Shown piece after piece: positions 27,535 through 36,683 of a stretch of 64,000 nt of DNA. The notes under the pieces are model-generated. The model worked only from the letters and a program-made list of their open reading frames with translations, was not told where the DNA came from and searched no databases. This DNA is from CAUZJF01 sp965248605. GTDB taxonomy: Bacteria > Chloroflexota > Dehalococcoidia > Lucifugimonadales > CAUZJF01. The stretch covers positions 2,170,001-2,234,000 of the forward strand of contig CBDFJV010000007.1 in the NCBI GenBank assembly GCA_965248605.1, written 5' to 3'. The translations under genes were made by a program, and so were the position numbers. Positions within the stretch are counted from its first letter, which is position 1. Each line of letters starts with the position of its first letter.

Positions 27535-28212
27535 ATGACGCAGGATATTTCGACCGCACTCCAAAGCATCGCCGAGTCGTGCCGGGCGTCGTTCGACGAG
27601 ACGCATCGGGCTCGCGAGCAGGCACTACGACTTTCACGGGAGATCGTGCGGAACTCGGCGAACTCGATACGAGCGACGCACCGGGGCGAGTTCGACGTCG
27701 CGAAAGACCTGCTGAATGATGTAACCGCCCTTGCCCGTGAGGTCGAAGAGCGTTTGGTCGACCATCCAGCGGTTTACTACGCGGGATACGTGGAGGACGC
27801 GGTGAAGGAGTATGCGGAGGCTAGCGCGACCCTGGCGTTCGCCGAGGGTGCTCCCCTGCCCGGCCCCGACGACCTGGGCATCGGCCCAGCGCCCTACCTC
27901 AACGGAATCGCGGAGGCTGTTGGAGAGCTGAGGCGGTTCATTCTAGACTCGCTTCGCAAAGACGACCTGTCCCGATGTGAGGAGCTGCTGGCCGTGATGG
28001 ACGAGGCGTACAGCGTCCTCGTCACTATGGACTTTCCCGACGCGGTCACCAGAGGCCTGCGGCGCACAACGGACATGGCGCGCGGCGTTCTAGAGCGCAC
28101 GCGCGGCGATCTTACGCTGGCCCTGCGCCAGCACCGATTCGAGCAAAAGCTCGCAGATTACCAAAAGGCCCTAGAGGCGGATGGAGCCAGCCATATCCGC
28201 GAGAAGGATTGA
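27535..28212 (+). CDS. translin family protein
   Basis: The ATG is preceded by TGGAGA; the longer frame from 27445 is translated repeat and was rejected. The 225-residue all-helical protein has translin features: REQALRLSREIVRNSANSIR followed by ATHRGEFDVAKDLL, a conserved region HPAVYYAGYVEDAVKEYAEA, DYLxGxxE-like PAPYLNGIAEAVGELRRFIL, and a late helix GLRRTTDMARGVLERTRGDL. Translins form octameric rings that bind RNA or single-stranded DNA. Prokaryotic members occur in archaea and some Chloroflexota; the role is unknown. Confidence 0.85.
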   Translation: MTQDISTALQSIAESCRASFDETHRAREQALRLSREIVRNSANSIRATHRGEFDVAKDLLNDVTALAREVEERLVDHPAVYYAGYVEDAVKEYAEASATLAFAEGAPLPGPDDLGIGPAPYLNGIAEAVGELRRFILDSLRKDDLSRCEELLAVMDEAYSVLVTMDFPDAVTRGLRRTTDMARGVLERTRGDLTLALRQHRFEQKLADYQKALEADGASHIREKD

Positions 28213-29030
28213 GACTCGCTCTTTCTTACCTACCGGCAGGTCCGAGCCCGCCTTCACGTTTACGTTTTACGTTTTCCCTCCATGCGCCCTCGGATTGATG
28301 ATTACCAAGAGAGTCGCGGCTCGATTCACAGTTACCTCCTGGTCTTCGGGAACCGCAGTTTGAGGTGCATTCCCCACTTCGGTAGCGCCCCGCTCCTCCA
28401 AAGCCTGCGGATGCCCCTACGCCCGTAGGGCACCGCCTCCGTGCCTGCCCCTACCGCCGCACACGGTCCACACTCTCGAACCGGAGGCCCGCTCCGTCAT
28501 TCCGGCGAAGGCCGGAATCCAGAACACTGGACTGAAGGGCAACGTCCGCTCGTCCTAACCCGTCGAAGAGCGGACCGAACTCACCCCAAACCAGACTTGA
28601 CGCACCAGAACATTCGTACTATCATATTTCCTGAGCGACTGACCCTGCGGTCTGTCCTGTTGCCGTAAATGGAACAGTCTCTCCGGTCCGAAGTACCGTT
28701 GCAGATAGAAGAGTGGGACGGTTCCTGGTCCCGATGCCCACCCCATCACATACGAAACGGAACAAAACGGATGAAAACGGAACAGTTGAACAGGGGGTCT
28801 CAGCTACAAAATCGTATCTGGCAAAAATCGCGAGGTGTTCCATTAGCCCTTCGGTCCGACGTTGGGAGACACTCCACAAACCCCCTCTAGAGTCGGTGGC
28901 ATTCCGGCGAAAGCCGAAGAACTCCCTATCGAGCGGCCGTCCGGCGAGCCACCATCGGCTGATTTCTTGACTGCCCTACCCAGCTATGGTAGCTTTTTCG
29001 GCGTCGCACAAAACGGACCTGAGTTACTTT
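28213..29030. other. long gene-free gap with repeat units
   Basis: No convincing coding sequence on either strand. Palindromic units occur at 28412-28456 (CCCCTACG with CGTAGGG), 28494-28526 (CCGTCATTCCGGCGAAGGCCGGAATCCAG type) and 28899-28923 (a partial copy). At 28755-28795 is an A-rich segment with a repeated AACGGAACA. The remainder is unexplained. Confidence 0.5.
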
Positions 29031-29031
29031 G

Positions 29032-29061
29032 AAGGTCTTCCCGCTCAGGGAAGGCTTTTTT
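29032..29061 (+). terminator. terminator-like hairpin just before hppA
   Basis: AAGGTCTTCCC pairs with GGGAAGGCTT across the loop GCTCA, followed by a T run ending at 29061. It lies only 13 nt from the likely hppA start, so it may attenuate hppA rather than end an upstream transcript, as no gene precedes it for 800 bp. Confidence 0.55.
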
Positions 29062-29074
29062 GTGGAGCGCAAAG

Positions 29075-31195
29075 TTGGAGATCTTCTACATCGCCATCGC
29101 CGCCGGAGTCGTGGGCCTCGTGTTCGCGTTCCTGTTGACGCTGAACATTCTCCGACAGGACAAGGGTAGCGAGGAGATCCAGTTCATAGGCAAGGCCATT
29201 CAGGAAGGCGCGATGGCCTTCCTTTCGCGGGAGTACAGGCTTCTGGCGCTTTTCGTCGGGGCCATGGCCATCATCTTGGCATTGTTCATCGACTACGACG
29301 TGACGGGCAAGGTCGTCGAGAACACCAATCGCGTGGACGGCGACCGCACGCTCCCTTCGACAGCCATCGCCTATCTCGCCGGCGCTCTGGGCTCGGCATT
29401 GGCCGGCTTCATCGGCATGAGCATCGCAATTCGCGCCAACTCGCGAACTGTCGTGAAGGCGCAGCAGGGCCTGAATCCGGCCCTACGGGTTGCCTTTAAC
29501 AGTGGAACGGTGATGGGCGTCTCCGTGGTTGGTATCGGGCTGATCGGCGTAACGGTGGTGTACTGGATTTTCAAGGACATCAGCATCATCGCCGGGTTTG
29601 GCTTCGGCGCGTCGTCGATAGCTCTGTTCGCGAGGGTCGGCGGCGGGATATACACGAAGGCCGCCGACGTGGGCGCCGACCTAGTCGGCAAAGTAGAGGC
29701 TGGGATTCCCGAGGACGATCCGCGCAACCCCGCGACGGTCGCCGACAACGTGGGCGACAACGTTGGCGACGTGGCGGGCATGGGCGCGGACCTGTTCGAG
29801 TCGTACGTCGGCTCGATTATCGCGACTATCGCCCTCGCGGTGGTCGGCGCGAAGTTCCTGCTCGACGAGGGGGTCGTCTCGACGGGGCTTGTCGAGACGC
29901 TCAACAGCGTCTCCGCCCTCGAGGGCACCGACGTCAGCAGCAGTTTCGACGCGGCGATCTTCGTTCTGCCGCTGATCGTCGCCGCCCTCGGCATAATCGC
30001 CTCGATCGTGGGCACGTTCCTGGTCCGCACTCCGGAAGGAGCGACGATGGGCCGCCTTCTGTGGACCCTCCGTACAGGCATCTTCGGCGCCGGCATTCTC
30101 GTGCTTGCGGGCTCCGCGGGCGCGATCCTGCTTCTCGAGTTACCCTTCGGGCTGTTCTGGGTGATCCTCACCGGCCTCGTCGCGGGCCAGATAATCGGCA
30201 CCGCGTCGGAGGTCTACACTTCGTACGAGTTCAAGTTTACGAGGGACATAGCTGCGCAGTCTGAGACAGGACCCGCGACCGTCATCATTTCAGGGATTGG
30301 GCTGGGGATGATCAGCACGTTGATTCCAGCCGTCGTAGTCGTCGTCGCGATGTGGATCACGAACGACATCGCGGGAACGTACGGCGTGGCCCTGGCCGCC
30401 GTTGGTATGCTGTCGACCCTGGGCATCACGCTCGCTACCGACGCCTACGGCCCCGTGGCCGACAACGCCGGCGGCATCGCTGAGCAGGCGCACCTCGCCC
30501 CCGAGGTCCGCGAGCGGACAGATGCCCTCGATTCACTAGGAAATACGACCGCCGCTACCGGCAAGGGCTTCGCCATCGGGTCGGCGGTCCTGACGGCGCT
30601 GGCGTTGATGGCCGCGTACTCGCAGGTGAGCAAGGTCGACGTATTCGACCTCCGAGACACGAAAGTGCTAATGGGTCTGCTGCTCGGCAGCGTCATGCCG
30701 TTCGTGTTCGCGGCCCTGACAATGCAGGCAGTGGGTCGCGCCGCGAACGCCATGATTACCGAAGTGCGGCGGCAGTTCAGGGAGATCGAAGGGCTGATGG
30801 ATGGCACGGCGCCGGCCGACTATGCGCGGGCCGTGGACATCAGCACCCGGGGCGCCATGCGCGAAATGGTACTCCCAGGGCTCCTGGCCGTTATAGTCCC
30901 GATCGCGGTCGGCGCGATCATGGGCCCTGAGGCGTTGGGCGGCCTGCTTATTGGGGCCATTGCGACGGGCTTCCTGCTCGCGATCATGATGGCCAACGCC
31001 GGCGGCGCTTGGGACAACGCCAAGAAGTACGTCGAGGCCGGTCACCACGGCGGAAAAGGCACCGATCAGCACGCGGCCGTGGTGGTTGGCGACACGGTGG
31101 GAGACCCGTTCAAGGACACGTCAGGGCCGGCGCTGAACATCCTGATAAAGCTGATGTCGATCGTGGCGCTGGTTTTCGCGCCGCTGTTCCTGTAG
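29075..31195 (+). CDS. hppA: K+-stimulated membrane-bound pyrophosphatase
   Basis: This 706-residue protein with about 16 membrane helices has the pyrophosphate-binding signatures EGAMAFLSREYR, YTKAADVGADLVGKVEAGIPEDDPRNPATVADNVGDNVGD (residue range about 190-235) and GGAWDNAKKYVE. It couples PPi hydrolysis to H+ or Na+ transport. GNTTAATGKGFAIGSA has Ala at the position that is Lys in K+-independent enzymes, so it is the K+-stimulated type. TTG 29075 has GGAG 7 nt upstream; an alternative TTG at 29060 lies inside the hairpin T run. Confidence 0.95.
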   Translation: MEIFYIAIAAGVVGLVFAFLLTLNILRQDKGSEEIQFIGKAIQEGAMAFLSREYRLLALFVGAMAIILALFIDYDVTGKVVENTNRVDGDRTLPSTAIAYLAGALGSALAGFIGMSIAIRANSRTVVKAQQGLNPALRVAFNSGTVMGVSVVGIGLIGVTVVYWIFKDISIIAGFGFGASSIALFARVGGGIYTKAADVGADLVGKVEAGIPEDDPRNPATVADNVGDNVGDVAGMGADLFESYVGSIIATIALAVVGAKFLLDEGVVSTGLVETLNSVSALEGTDVSSSFDAAIFVLPLIVAALGIIASIVGTFLVRTPEGATMGRLLWTLRTGIFGAGILVLAGSAGAILLLELPFGLFWVILTGLVAGQIIGTASEVYTSYEFKFTRDIAAQSETGPATVIISGIGLGMISTLIPAVVVVVAMWITNDIAGTYGVALAAVGMLSTLGITLATDAYGPVADNAGGIAEQAHLAPEVRERTDALDSLGNTTAATGKGFAIGSAVLTALALMAAYSQVSKVDVFDLRDTKVLMGLLLGSVMPFVFAALTMQAVGRAANAMITEVRRQFREIEGLMDGTAPADYARAVDISTRGAMREMVLPGLLAVIVPIAVGAIMGPEALGGLLIGAIATGFLLAIMMANAGGAWDNAKKYVEAGHHGGKGTDQHAAVVVGDTVGDPFKDTSGPALNILIKLMSIVALVFAPLFL

Positions 31196-31198
31196 CGT

Positions 31199-31406
31199 CC
31201 TTCGATAGACTCAGGACGACCCTTCGACAGAGCTCAGGGTGAGCGGGAATGAGGTTCCGCTCACAGTGAGTGCCTCGACGAAGTTCAATGCAGGTCCCGC
31301 TCATGGTCAGCGGTTCAGTGTTCCGCTAATAGCGAGCAGGTTTAAGGCTCGGCCGGTGGTGAGCGGTTTTTAGGTTCCGCTCATGGTGAGCTTGTCGAAC
31401 CATGTA
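31199..31406. repeat. degenerate tandem array of GGTTCCGCTCATGGTGAGC-type units
   Basis: After hppA, at least five imperfect units alternate between the forms TTCGACAGAGCTCAGGGTGAGCGG, GGTTCCGCTCACAGTGAG, GGTCCCGCTCATGGTCAGCGG, GTTCCGCTAATAGCGAGC and GGTTCCGCTCATGGTGAGC. Each is itself a short palindrome. A single related unit is at 15648. No gene lies in 31196-31503. Confidence 0.7.
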
Positions 31407-31503
31407 CCCAGGCCGCCTCTCGTGTTTCAGCGGTGCATGCCTCGTTCCCGTTATACTTGAGGGCCGAATCTAACCATTGCCGAATCTACCCATTGAGGAT
31501 ATC

Positions 31504-32844
31504 GTGACCGAAACAGCATCTTCCGTCGATCTGAGCACCATCGTTTCGCTATGTAAGCGGCGCGGCTTTCTGTTCCAGAGCAGCGAGATTTACGGCGGCC
31601 TGGCCAGCACGTGGGACTACGGGCCGCTTGGCGTGGAGCTCAAGCGCAATGTCAAAGAGGCTTGGTGGCGCACGTTCGTACTGAGCCGCAACGACATGGT
31701 TGGGCTCGACTCGGCGGTCCTGATGCACCCCGACGTATGGAAGGCCAGTGGACATGTGGAGAACTTCACGGACCCACTGGTCGAGTGCAAGGACTGCCAC
31801 CTGCGATGGCGCGAAGACCAACTCGACGGTCCCAGGTGTCCAAGTTGCGGCGGAGAGCTGACCGAGCCCCGCACGTTCAACCTGATGTTCAAGACTTTCA
31901 TTGGGCCAGTCGAGGACGACGCGAGCATCGCATACCTGCGGCCCGAGACGGCCCAGGGCATCTTCGTGAACTTCAACAATGTCGTGACGGCCACCCGTCG
32001 AAAGCTGCCCTTCGGAATCGCGCAGATCGGCAAGGCCTTCCGCAACGAGATCACGACGGGCAACTTCATCTTCCGGACCCGCGAGTTCGAGATCATGGAG
32101 CTTGAGTACTTCGTGAACCCGGACGACGCCGACGAGTCACACGTCGCGTGGATCGGCGAGTGCAAGCGCTGGTATACCGACCTTGGAGTCGACGAGGGCC
32201 GGCTGCGAGTCCGCGCCCACGACGAGGAAGAGCTGGCCCACTACTCGAAGGCGACTTCGGACATCGAATACGATTTTCCGTGGGGCTGGGGGGAGATACA
32301 GGGAGTCGCCAACCGGACCGACTACGATCTGCGGGCCCACTCCGAGGCCAGCGGCGAGCGTCTCAGCTACTTCGATGACGCCACTAAGGAGCACGTCGTC
32401 CCTTACGTTATCGAACCCACATTCGGGGTCGACCGAGCGGTCATGACTTTCCTGGTGAACGCGTACACCGAGGAGGAGGCGCCTACTGCCAAGGGCGGCA
32501 CTGAGAGCCGAGTCTTGCTCAAACTGCACCCTGCCCTTGCGCCGGTTAAGGTCGCCGTACTGCCTCTGAGTCGCAACGAGAAGCTGGCGCCGCTGGCCCA
32601 CGAGGTACACGACGCTGTGCGCGGTTCCGGCGCCTTCGACGGCCTGGTGCAGTACGACGACGCACAGAGCATCGGTCGTCGTTACCGCCGTCAGGACGAG
32701 GTGGGCACGCCGCTGTGCGTCACCGTCGACTTCGACTCCCTCGACGACAACGCGGTGACTATCCGAGAGCGGGATTCGATGGCGCAGGTACGGGTCCCTA
32801 TCGAAAGGCTCGTTGCGGAGCTAACCTCGCGGCTGGCGGTGTGA
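31504..32844 (+). CDS. glyQS: glycyl-tRNA synthetase, dimeric (alpha2) type
   Basis: The GTG at 31504 follows GAGG at a suitable distance. The 446-residue class II synthetase begins LSTIVSLCKRRGFLFQSSEIYGG, then WDYGPLG, a zinc site (C-K-D-C and C-P-S-C), motif 2 (FRNEITTGNFIFRTREFEIMELE) and motif 3 in FGVDRAVMTFL, then the anticodon-binding domain. This is the single-chain eukaryote/Thermus-type GlyRS. It charges tRNA-Gly with glycine in the cytoplasm. Confidence 0.96.
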   Translation: MTETASSVDLSTIVSLCKRRGFLFQSSEIYGGLASTWDYGPLGVELKRNVKEAWWRTFVLSRNDMVGLDSAVLMHPDVWKASGHVENFTDPLVECKDCHLRWREDQLDGPRCPSCGGELTEPRTFNLMFKTFIGPVEDDASIAYLRPETAQGIFVNFNNVVTATRRKLPFGIAQIGKAFRNEITTGNFIFRTREFEIMELEYFVNPDDADESHVAWIGECKRWYTDLGVDEGRLRVRAHDEEELAHYSKATSDIEYDFPWGWGEIQGVANRTDYDLRAHSEASGERLSYFDDATKEHVVPYVIEPTFGVDRAVMTFLVNAYTEEEAPTAKGGTESRVLLKLHPALAPVKVAVLPLSRNEKLAPLAHEVHDAVRGSGAFDGLVQYDDAQSIGRRYRRQDEVGTPLCVTVDFDSLDDNAVTIRERDSMAQVRVPIERLVAELTSRLAV

Positions 32845-32895
32845 CTAGCGCCTCGGCCGATATGCAGCCGTCGAAGCCATCACGACGGTAGCAAA

Positions 32896-33690
32896 ATGAC
32901 TAAAGGGCAGCGGAGACTCGTGGAGAAACCAATTAGATTCGCGGTGTTGCTCTGGCTGCCACTAGCTCTTGGAGTTCTCCTTTACGGTTGTGGGTCTTCT
33001 CCGGAGAGACCTGTCGAGGACGATGACGTCCTGTTCCAAGCCGCCACGCTTGATGCTCTACTGCAGGGGATCTACGACGGAGGCATCACGTTTGCAGAGT
33101 TGAAGGAGCACGGAGACTTCGGACTTGGTACGTTCGAGGCGTTAGATGGTGAGATGGTCGCGGTAGACGGTGAGGTATATCAGGTCAAAACGGACGGCAT
33201 CGCCTACCCAGTCGACGACACGATGGAATCGCCGTTTGCGGTGATGACGTTCTTCGAGCCCGACACAACACTGTCGGTGGACACGCCGATGGACTGCATG
33301 CAGCTGGAAGAACACATAGATGGCACTCTTCCGACAAAAAACATCGCATACGCCATCAGGGTGGAAGGAGTCTTCGACCATCTAAAGACGAGGAGCGTCC
33401 CTCGACAGGCCAAGCCGTATCCACCGCTCGCGACAGTTGTAGAAAATGAGGTGGTCTTCGAGCTTCAAGACGTAAGAGGGGTGATGGTCGGCTTTCGACT
33501 GCCGAGCTATATGCAAGGTGTGAACGTAGCGGGTTATCATTTTCACTTCCTAACGCACGACAGGAAAGCCGGAGGGCATGTGCTTGAGTGCCAACCGAGT
33601 AACGTGACTATAGGTGTGGACCACATTAACGATTGGACGACGGTCTTGCCCGATGGTCAAGCCTTCTATGAGGCCGACTTCTCCGACTAG
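32896..33690 (+). CDS. alsD: alpha-acetolactate decarboxylase, lipoprotein form
   Basis: An N-terminal signal with lipobox LYGC (Cys32) leads the 264-residue protein. The mature part matches AlsD/BudA: QAATLDALLQGIYDGGITFAEL, GDFGLGTFEALDGEMVAVDG, Y-Q-V, and the zinc-binding GYHFHFLTHDRKAGGHVLEC. It converts acetolactate to acetoin. The signal places it outside the membrane, which is unusual for a fermentation enzyme but known for some Gram-positive bacteria. No acetolactate synthase is adjacent. Confidence 0.9.
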   Translation: MTKGQRRLVEKPIRFAVLLWLPLALGVLLYGCGSSPERPVEDDDVLFQAATLDALLQGIYDGGITFAELKEHGDFGLGTFEALDGEMVAVDGEVYQVKTDGIAYPVDDTMESPFAVMTFFEPDTTLSVDTPMDCMQLEEHIDGTLPTKNIAYAIRVEGVFDHLKTRSVPRQAKPYPPLATVVENEVVFELQDVRGVMVGFRLPSYMQGVNVAGYHFHFLTHDRKAGGHVLECQPSNVTIGVDHINDWTTVLPDGQAFYEADFSD

Positions 33691-33775
33691 AAAGCAAGAT
33701 CATGTAGGCGCGGAATCTAATTGGAAATGAGGAGCGGGTGGACGCGCTGCTATACTTGATCGGGAGGAGCAGCAC

Positions 33776-34123
33776 GTGGGCGAGACTCTGGTTAAGCTGA
33801 GGATACGTGGACCCGCAGGCGTCGCCGACGTAGAGGCGCTTGCCGACACCGGCGCAACCTTCACGAAGGTGCCCCGGACGGGCATCGAGAGCGCGGGCAT
33901 TCAGGGGTCCTACGAGGCCAACGTAGAGCTGGCGAATGGCAATGTGATAACCAGGCGGTTGGGCCTTGCGGACGTCGATATCGACGGGGTCAGAAGACTG
34001 GTTCTAGTCTCGTTCGGAGAAGAAGAACGCGTGCTTCTCGGCTACACGACTCTCGAGACCCTCGGCTTCAATGTCAATCCTGTCACCCGCTTATTGGAAC
34101 CGACGCCTGCGATCGAGTATTGA
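33776..34123 (+). CDS. retropepsin-like aspartyl protease domain protein
   Basis: A strong GGGAGGAG site precedes the GTG. The 115-residue protein has a single D-T-G-A catalytic triad (EALADTGATFTKVP) and later the hydrophobic VLLGYTTLETLGFNVNP, the layout of a clan AA retroviral-type half protease that would act as a homodimer. Similar short proteins are common in cyanobacteria and Chloroflexota with unknown targets. Confidence 0.8.
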   Translation: MGETLVKLRIRGPAGVADVEALADTGATFTKVPRTGIESAGIQGSYEANVELANGNVITRRLGLADVDIDGVRRLVLVSFGEEERVLLGYTTLETLGFNVNPVTRLLEPTPAIEY

Positions 34124-34225
34124 CTCGCAACTGCTTCCCCCTCGTTCTGCTAAAGGCGTGAGCAGCCACAATCCGATTTGTTCTCGCTGTAGCAGTAGTC
34201 GGCCCCAATCCTCGCGGGCAAAGCC

Positions 34226-35353
34226 GTGTCTCTGAGAGAGCTTCACGTTGAAGAGCCAGAAGACCCCGGTTTTGAAGTCAACGTTGGCCTTGTTGCGAAT
34301 GTCACTTTCTGGATTCTGACCGGCGTCCTGGGGACGATCAGTGCCTGCTTCGGCGTCCTGCTGACGATCGTGGCGGTCGGCACGGCGGAATCGGCCGTCG
34401 ACGCCGACGCGTGGCTCACGCTGGTGAGTGAACGCCGCACCGACGAAGCGTACTCGGCTACTTCGGCACTGTTCCGCGCCATTACGGAACCGGACGAGTT
34501 CGCCGAGTTCGTGGACCGTTTCGCCGAGATGGACCACGAGATGCGGCCGTGGCGGGACAGGCATCTCGAGGTCGCGGGTCACACGCGCTATCACGTCAGG
34601 TTAACCGACCCCAACGGAGCGGAGCTGCCTCTGGTAATCTTGATGACGATCGAAGACGGCCAGTGGAGGGTCTACGAAACGGTTGCGCCGCAGTGGCTGG
34701 TGCCCTCGGACGCGCGGCTGCAAGAGATCGTTAAGGCGACCATCGAAGACATTGCCAAAGCTATTGATGAGATGGACTTCACGATCCTCCGTTCCAAGGC
34801 TTCGGTTGCGCTGGTGCAGCAGACCACTCCGGAGATACTGAGAGTCCTGTTTCAGGACTTCATCGACAACCAGGTTGTATTGCCCGTGAACGCCTTTGGC
34901 GACGCCATTTTTGAAGAGCAACCCCACATCATACGGCAGGCGTTCGGCTTCGCGGCGCGGGACGTGCTGGTGGCCGAGGGATACTACTCACTCGGTCCGC
35001 CGCCGTGGGAGCCTGATCCGAGACCCGGTGTGGAGGCACGTGTGGGGTTCAATTTCAAATACGTCTACGAGAACGACGCCTGGAGGATATGGCAGCTCTA
35101 CCTCGAATTGCCACGAGTCGTGGTCCTCAGCGAAGAAGACAACCGTGAATCCCTGACGGAGACGGAAGTCATCGTACTGCGCCTGATGTCCGAGGGTCTC
35201 AATAAGGTGGAGATAGGACGCCGGTTTGTAGTGAGGAACCAGGTCGTCGACGGCCATGTCAGGAGCATACTCAGGAAACTGGAGGCAACCACCTGGGAAC
35301 AGGCGATCAGAACAGGCATCGAGCGGGGTCTGATCGAAGAACCCGACGAATAG
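34226..35353 (+). CDS. membrane-anchored LuxR-type HTH regulator
   Basis: The 375-residue product has one membrane segment near residues 25-50 (FWILTGVLGTISACFGVLLTIVAV), then two alpha/beta domains of about 120 residues each resembling nuclear-transport-factor-like folds (AWLTLVSERRTDEAY..., DGQWRVYE; and YVYENDAWRIWQLY). A C-terminal LuxR/GerE helix-turn-helix follows (LTETEVIVLRLMSEGLNKVE, then VDGHVRSILRKLEATTWEQA). A DNA-binding domain in a single-pass membrane protein suggests direct membrane-to-DNA signalling. It precedes sbcD by 10 bp and may be co-transcribed. Confidence 0.75.
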   Translation: MSLRELHVEEPEDPGFEVNVGLVANVTFWILTGVLGTISACFGVLLTIVAVGTAESAVDADAWLTLVSERRTDEAYSATSALFRAITEPDEFAEFVDRFAEMDHEMRPWRDRHLEVAGHTRYHVRLTDPNGAELPLVILMTIEDGQWRVYETVAPQWLVPSDARLQEIVKATIEDIAKAIDEMDFTILRSKASVALVQQTTPEILRVLFQDFIDNQVVLPVNAFGDAIFEEQPHIIRQAFGFAARDVLVAEGYYSLGPPPWEPDPRPGVEARVGFNFKYVYENDAWRIWQLYLELPRVVVLSEEDNRESLTETEVIVLRLMSEGLNKVEIGRRFVVRNQVVDGHVRSILRKLEATTWEQAIRTGIERGLIEEPDE

Positions 35354-35363
35354 GCAACCAGAC

Positions 35364-36602
35364 ATGCGCATCCTTCACTTCAGCGACGTCCATATCGGAG
35401 ACGAGAGCTACGGTAGAACAGACCCGGAGACGGGCCTCTCGACGCGCCTGCTCGATTTCCTCGAGACCTTCGACGAGGTCGTCGCCTACGCCATTGACAA
35501 CGGGGTGGACCTGGCCCTGTTCTGCGGTGACGCCTACAAGAATCGAGACCCCACGCAGACCCACCAGCGGGAGTTTGCGAAACGCGTCGCGCGTCTCGCC
35601 TCCGAGGGCATTCCGGTGTTCTTGGTGGCCGGTAATCACGACATGCCTCAGATCGTCAGTCGGGCTTCGTCGCTGGAGATCTACCGGACTCTCGACGTGC
35701 CCAATGTCTACACCGGAGATACGCTCAGCACCCACCTCGTGCCCACGGCCGATGGGCCTCTGCAGATCGTCACGCTGCCCTGGATCAGGCGGAGCGGATT
35801 CCTGGCTAGAGACGATACGCGCGGGAAGACGGCGGACGAGGTCAACAAAGCAATCGAGGAGAGATTGACGGAAGCGATCAGAGTCGAGGCTGAAGGGTTG
35901 GACGAGTCGGTGCCCGCCATATTTGCGGGCCATGTAACCGTCGGCCAGGCGAAGACCGGCTCCGAACAGTCGATGATGCTCGGCCGGGACTACGTTCTCC
36001 TGAGGAGCGCAGTGGCTCTTCCGCAGTTCGACTATGTAGCCCTAGGACACGTTCATCGCCATCAGGTACTCGGGAACAGTCCCCTGGTCGTGTACTCCGG
36101 CAGCCTACAGCGGGTCGACTTTGGCGAGGAGAACGACGTCAAAGGGTTCTGTCTGATCGATCTCGACCCGCAGGCGTCTCCGGGGACGAGACTCCGCGAT
36201 TTCGAGTTCCACACGCTAGATGCCAGGCGGTTCATAACGGTCTCCGTCGAGGTTCCGAGGGGCGACCTCGATCCCACGGGCACGGTAGTCAAGGAGATCG
36301 AGAAGAGCTACGTGGACGACGCGATCGTCCGAATACTGATCAGACTGCCGGGCGACCTCCTGCCTCACCTGCGAGAAGGGCACATCAGGGACGCTCTGTC
36401 GAGCGCTCACTTCATCGCTTCGATCTCGAAGGAGGTTACCGACGAGCACCGGACGCGTCTGGGCCGAGATTTCACGAAGGTGCTCGAGCCGAGGGAGGTA
36501 CTAAAGGTCTATCTGGAGGGACGCGGCGTCCCCACCGACCGCGCCAGGGTGCTGATGGACCGCGCCGAGGACCTGATACGGGAAGAGCCGACGGAGGAAT
36601 AG
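35364..36602 (+). CDS. sbcD: SbcD/Mre11-family DNA exonuclease subunit
   Basis: The metallophosphoesterase motifs are present in order: D-x-H (FSDVHIGD), GD (FCGDAYKNRD), GNHD (VAGNHDMPQ), a histidine motif (FAGHVTVG) and GHVH (ALGHVHRHQ), followed by YSGSLQRVDFGEE and a capping domain. At 412 residues it is normal for SbcD. It trims hairpins and double-strand ends with the ATPase SbcC; no sbcC is next to it here. Confidence 0.92.
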   Translation: MRILHFSDVHIGDESYGRTDPETGLSTRLLDFLETFDEVVAYAIDNGVDLALFCGDAYKNRDPTQTHQREFAKRVARLASEGIPVFLVAGNHDMPQIVSRASSLEIYRTLDVPNVYTGDTLSTHLVPTADGPLQIVTLPWIRRSGFLARDDTRGKTADEVNKAIEERLTEAIRVEAEGLDESVPAIFAGHVTVGQAKTGSEQSMMLGRDYVLLRSAVALPQFDYVALGHVHRHQVLGNSPLVVYSGSLQRVDFGEENDVKGFCLIDLDPQASPGTRLRDFEFHTLDARRFITVSVEVPRGDLDPTGTVVKEIEKSYVDDAIVRILIRLPGDLLPHLREGHIRDALSSAHFIASISKEVTDEHRTRLGRDFTKVLEPREVLKVYLEGRGVPTDRARVLMDRAEDLIREEPTEE

Positions 36603-36683
36603 TCGCCGCATCTCTCTTTGGCACGTAGGCATCCAATCTGTACACGCCTTCGGCCAGTGAGCCGATCTGGAGGACGTCAAGCA

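Noticed and set aside
28622..28879. An 85-codon reverse frame in the long gap before hppA
   Set aside because: No ribosome site, no recognisable domain, and composition unlike neighbouring genes.
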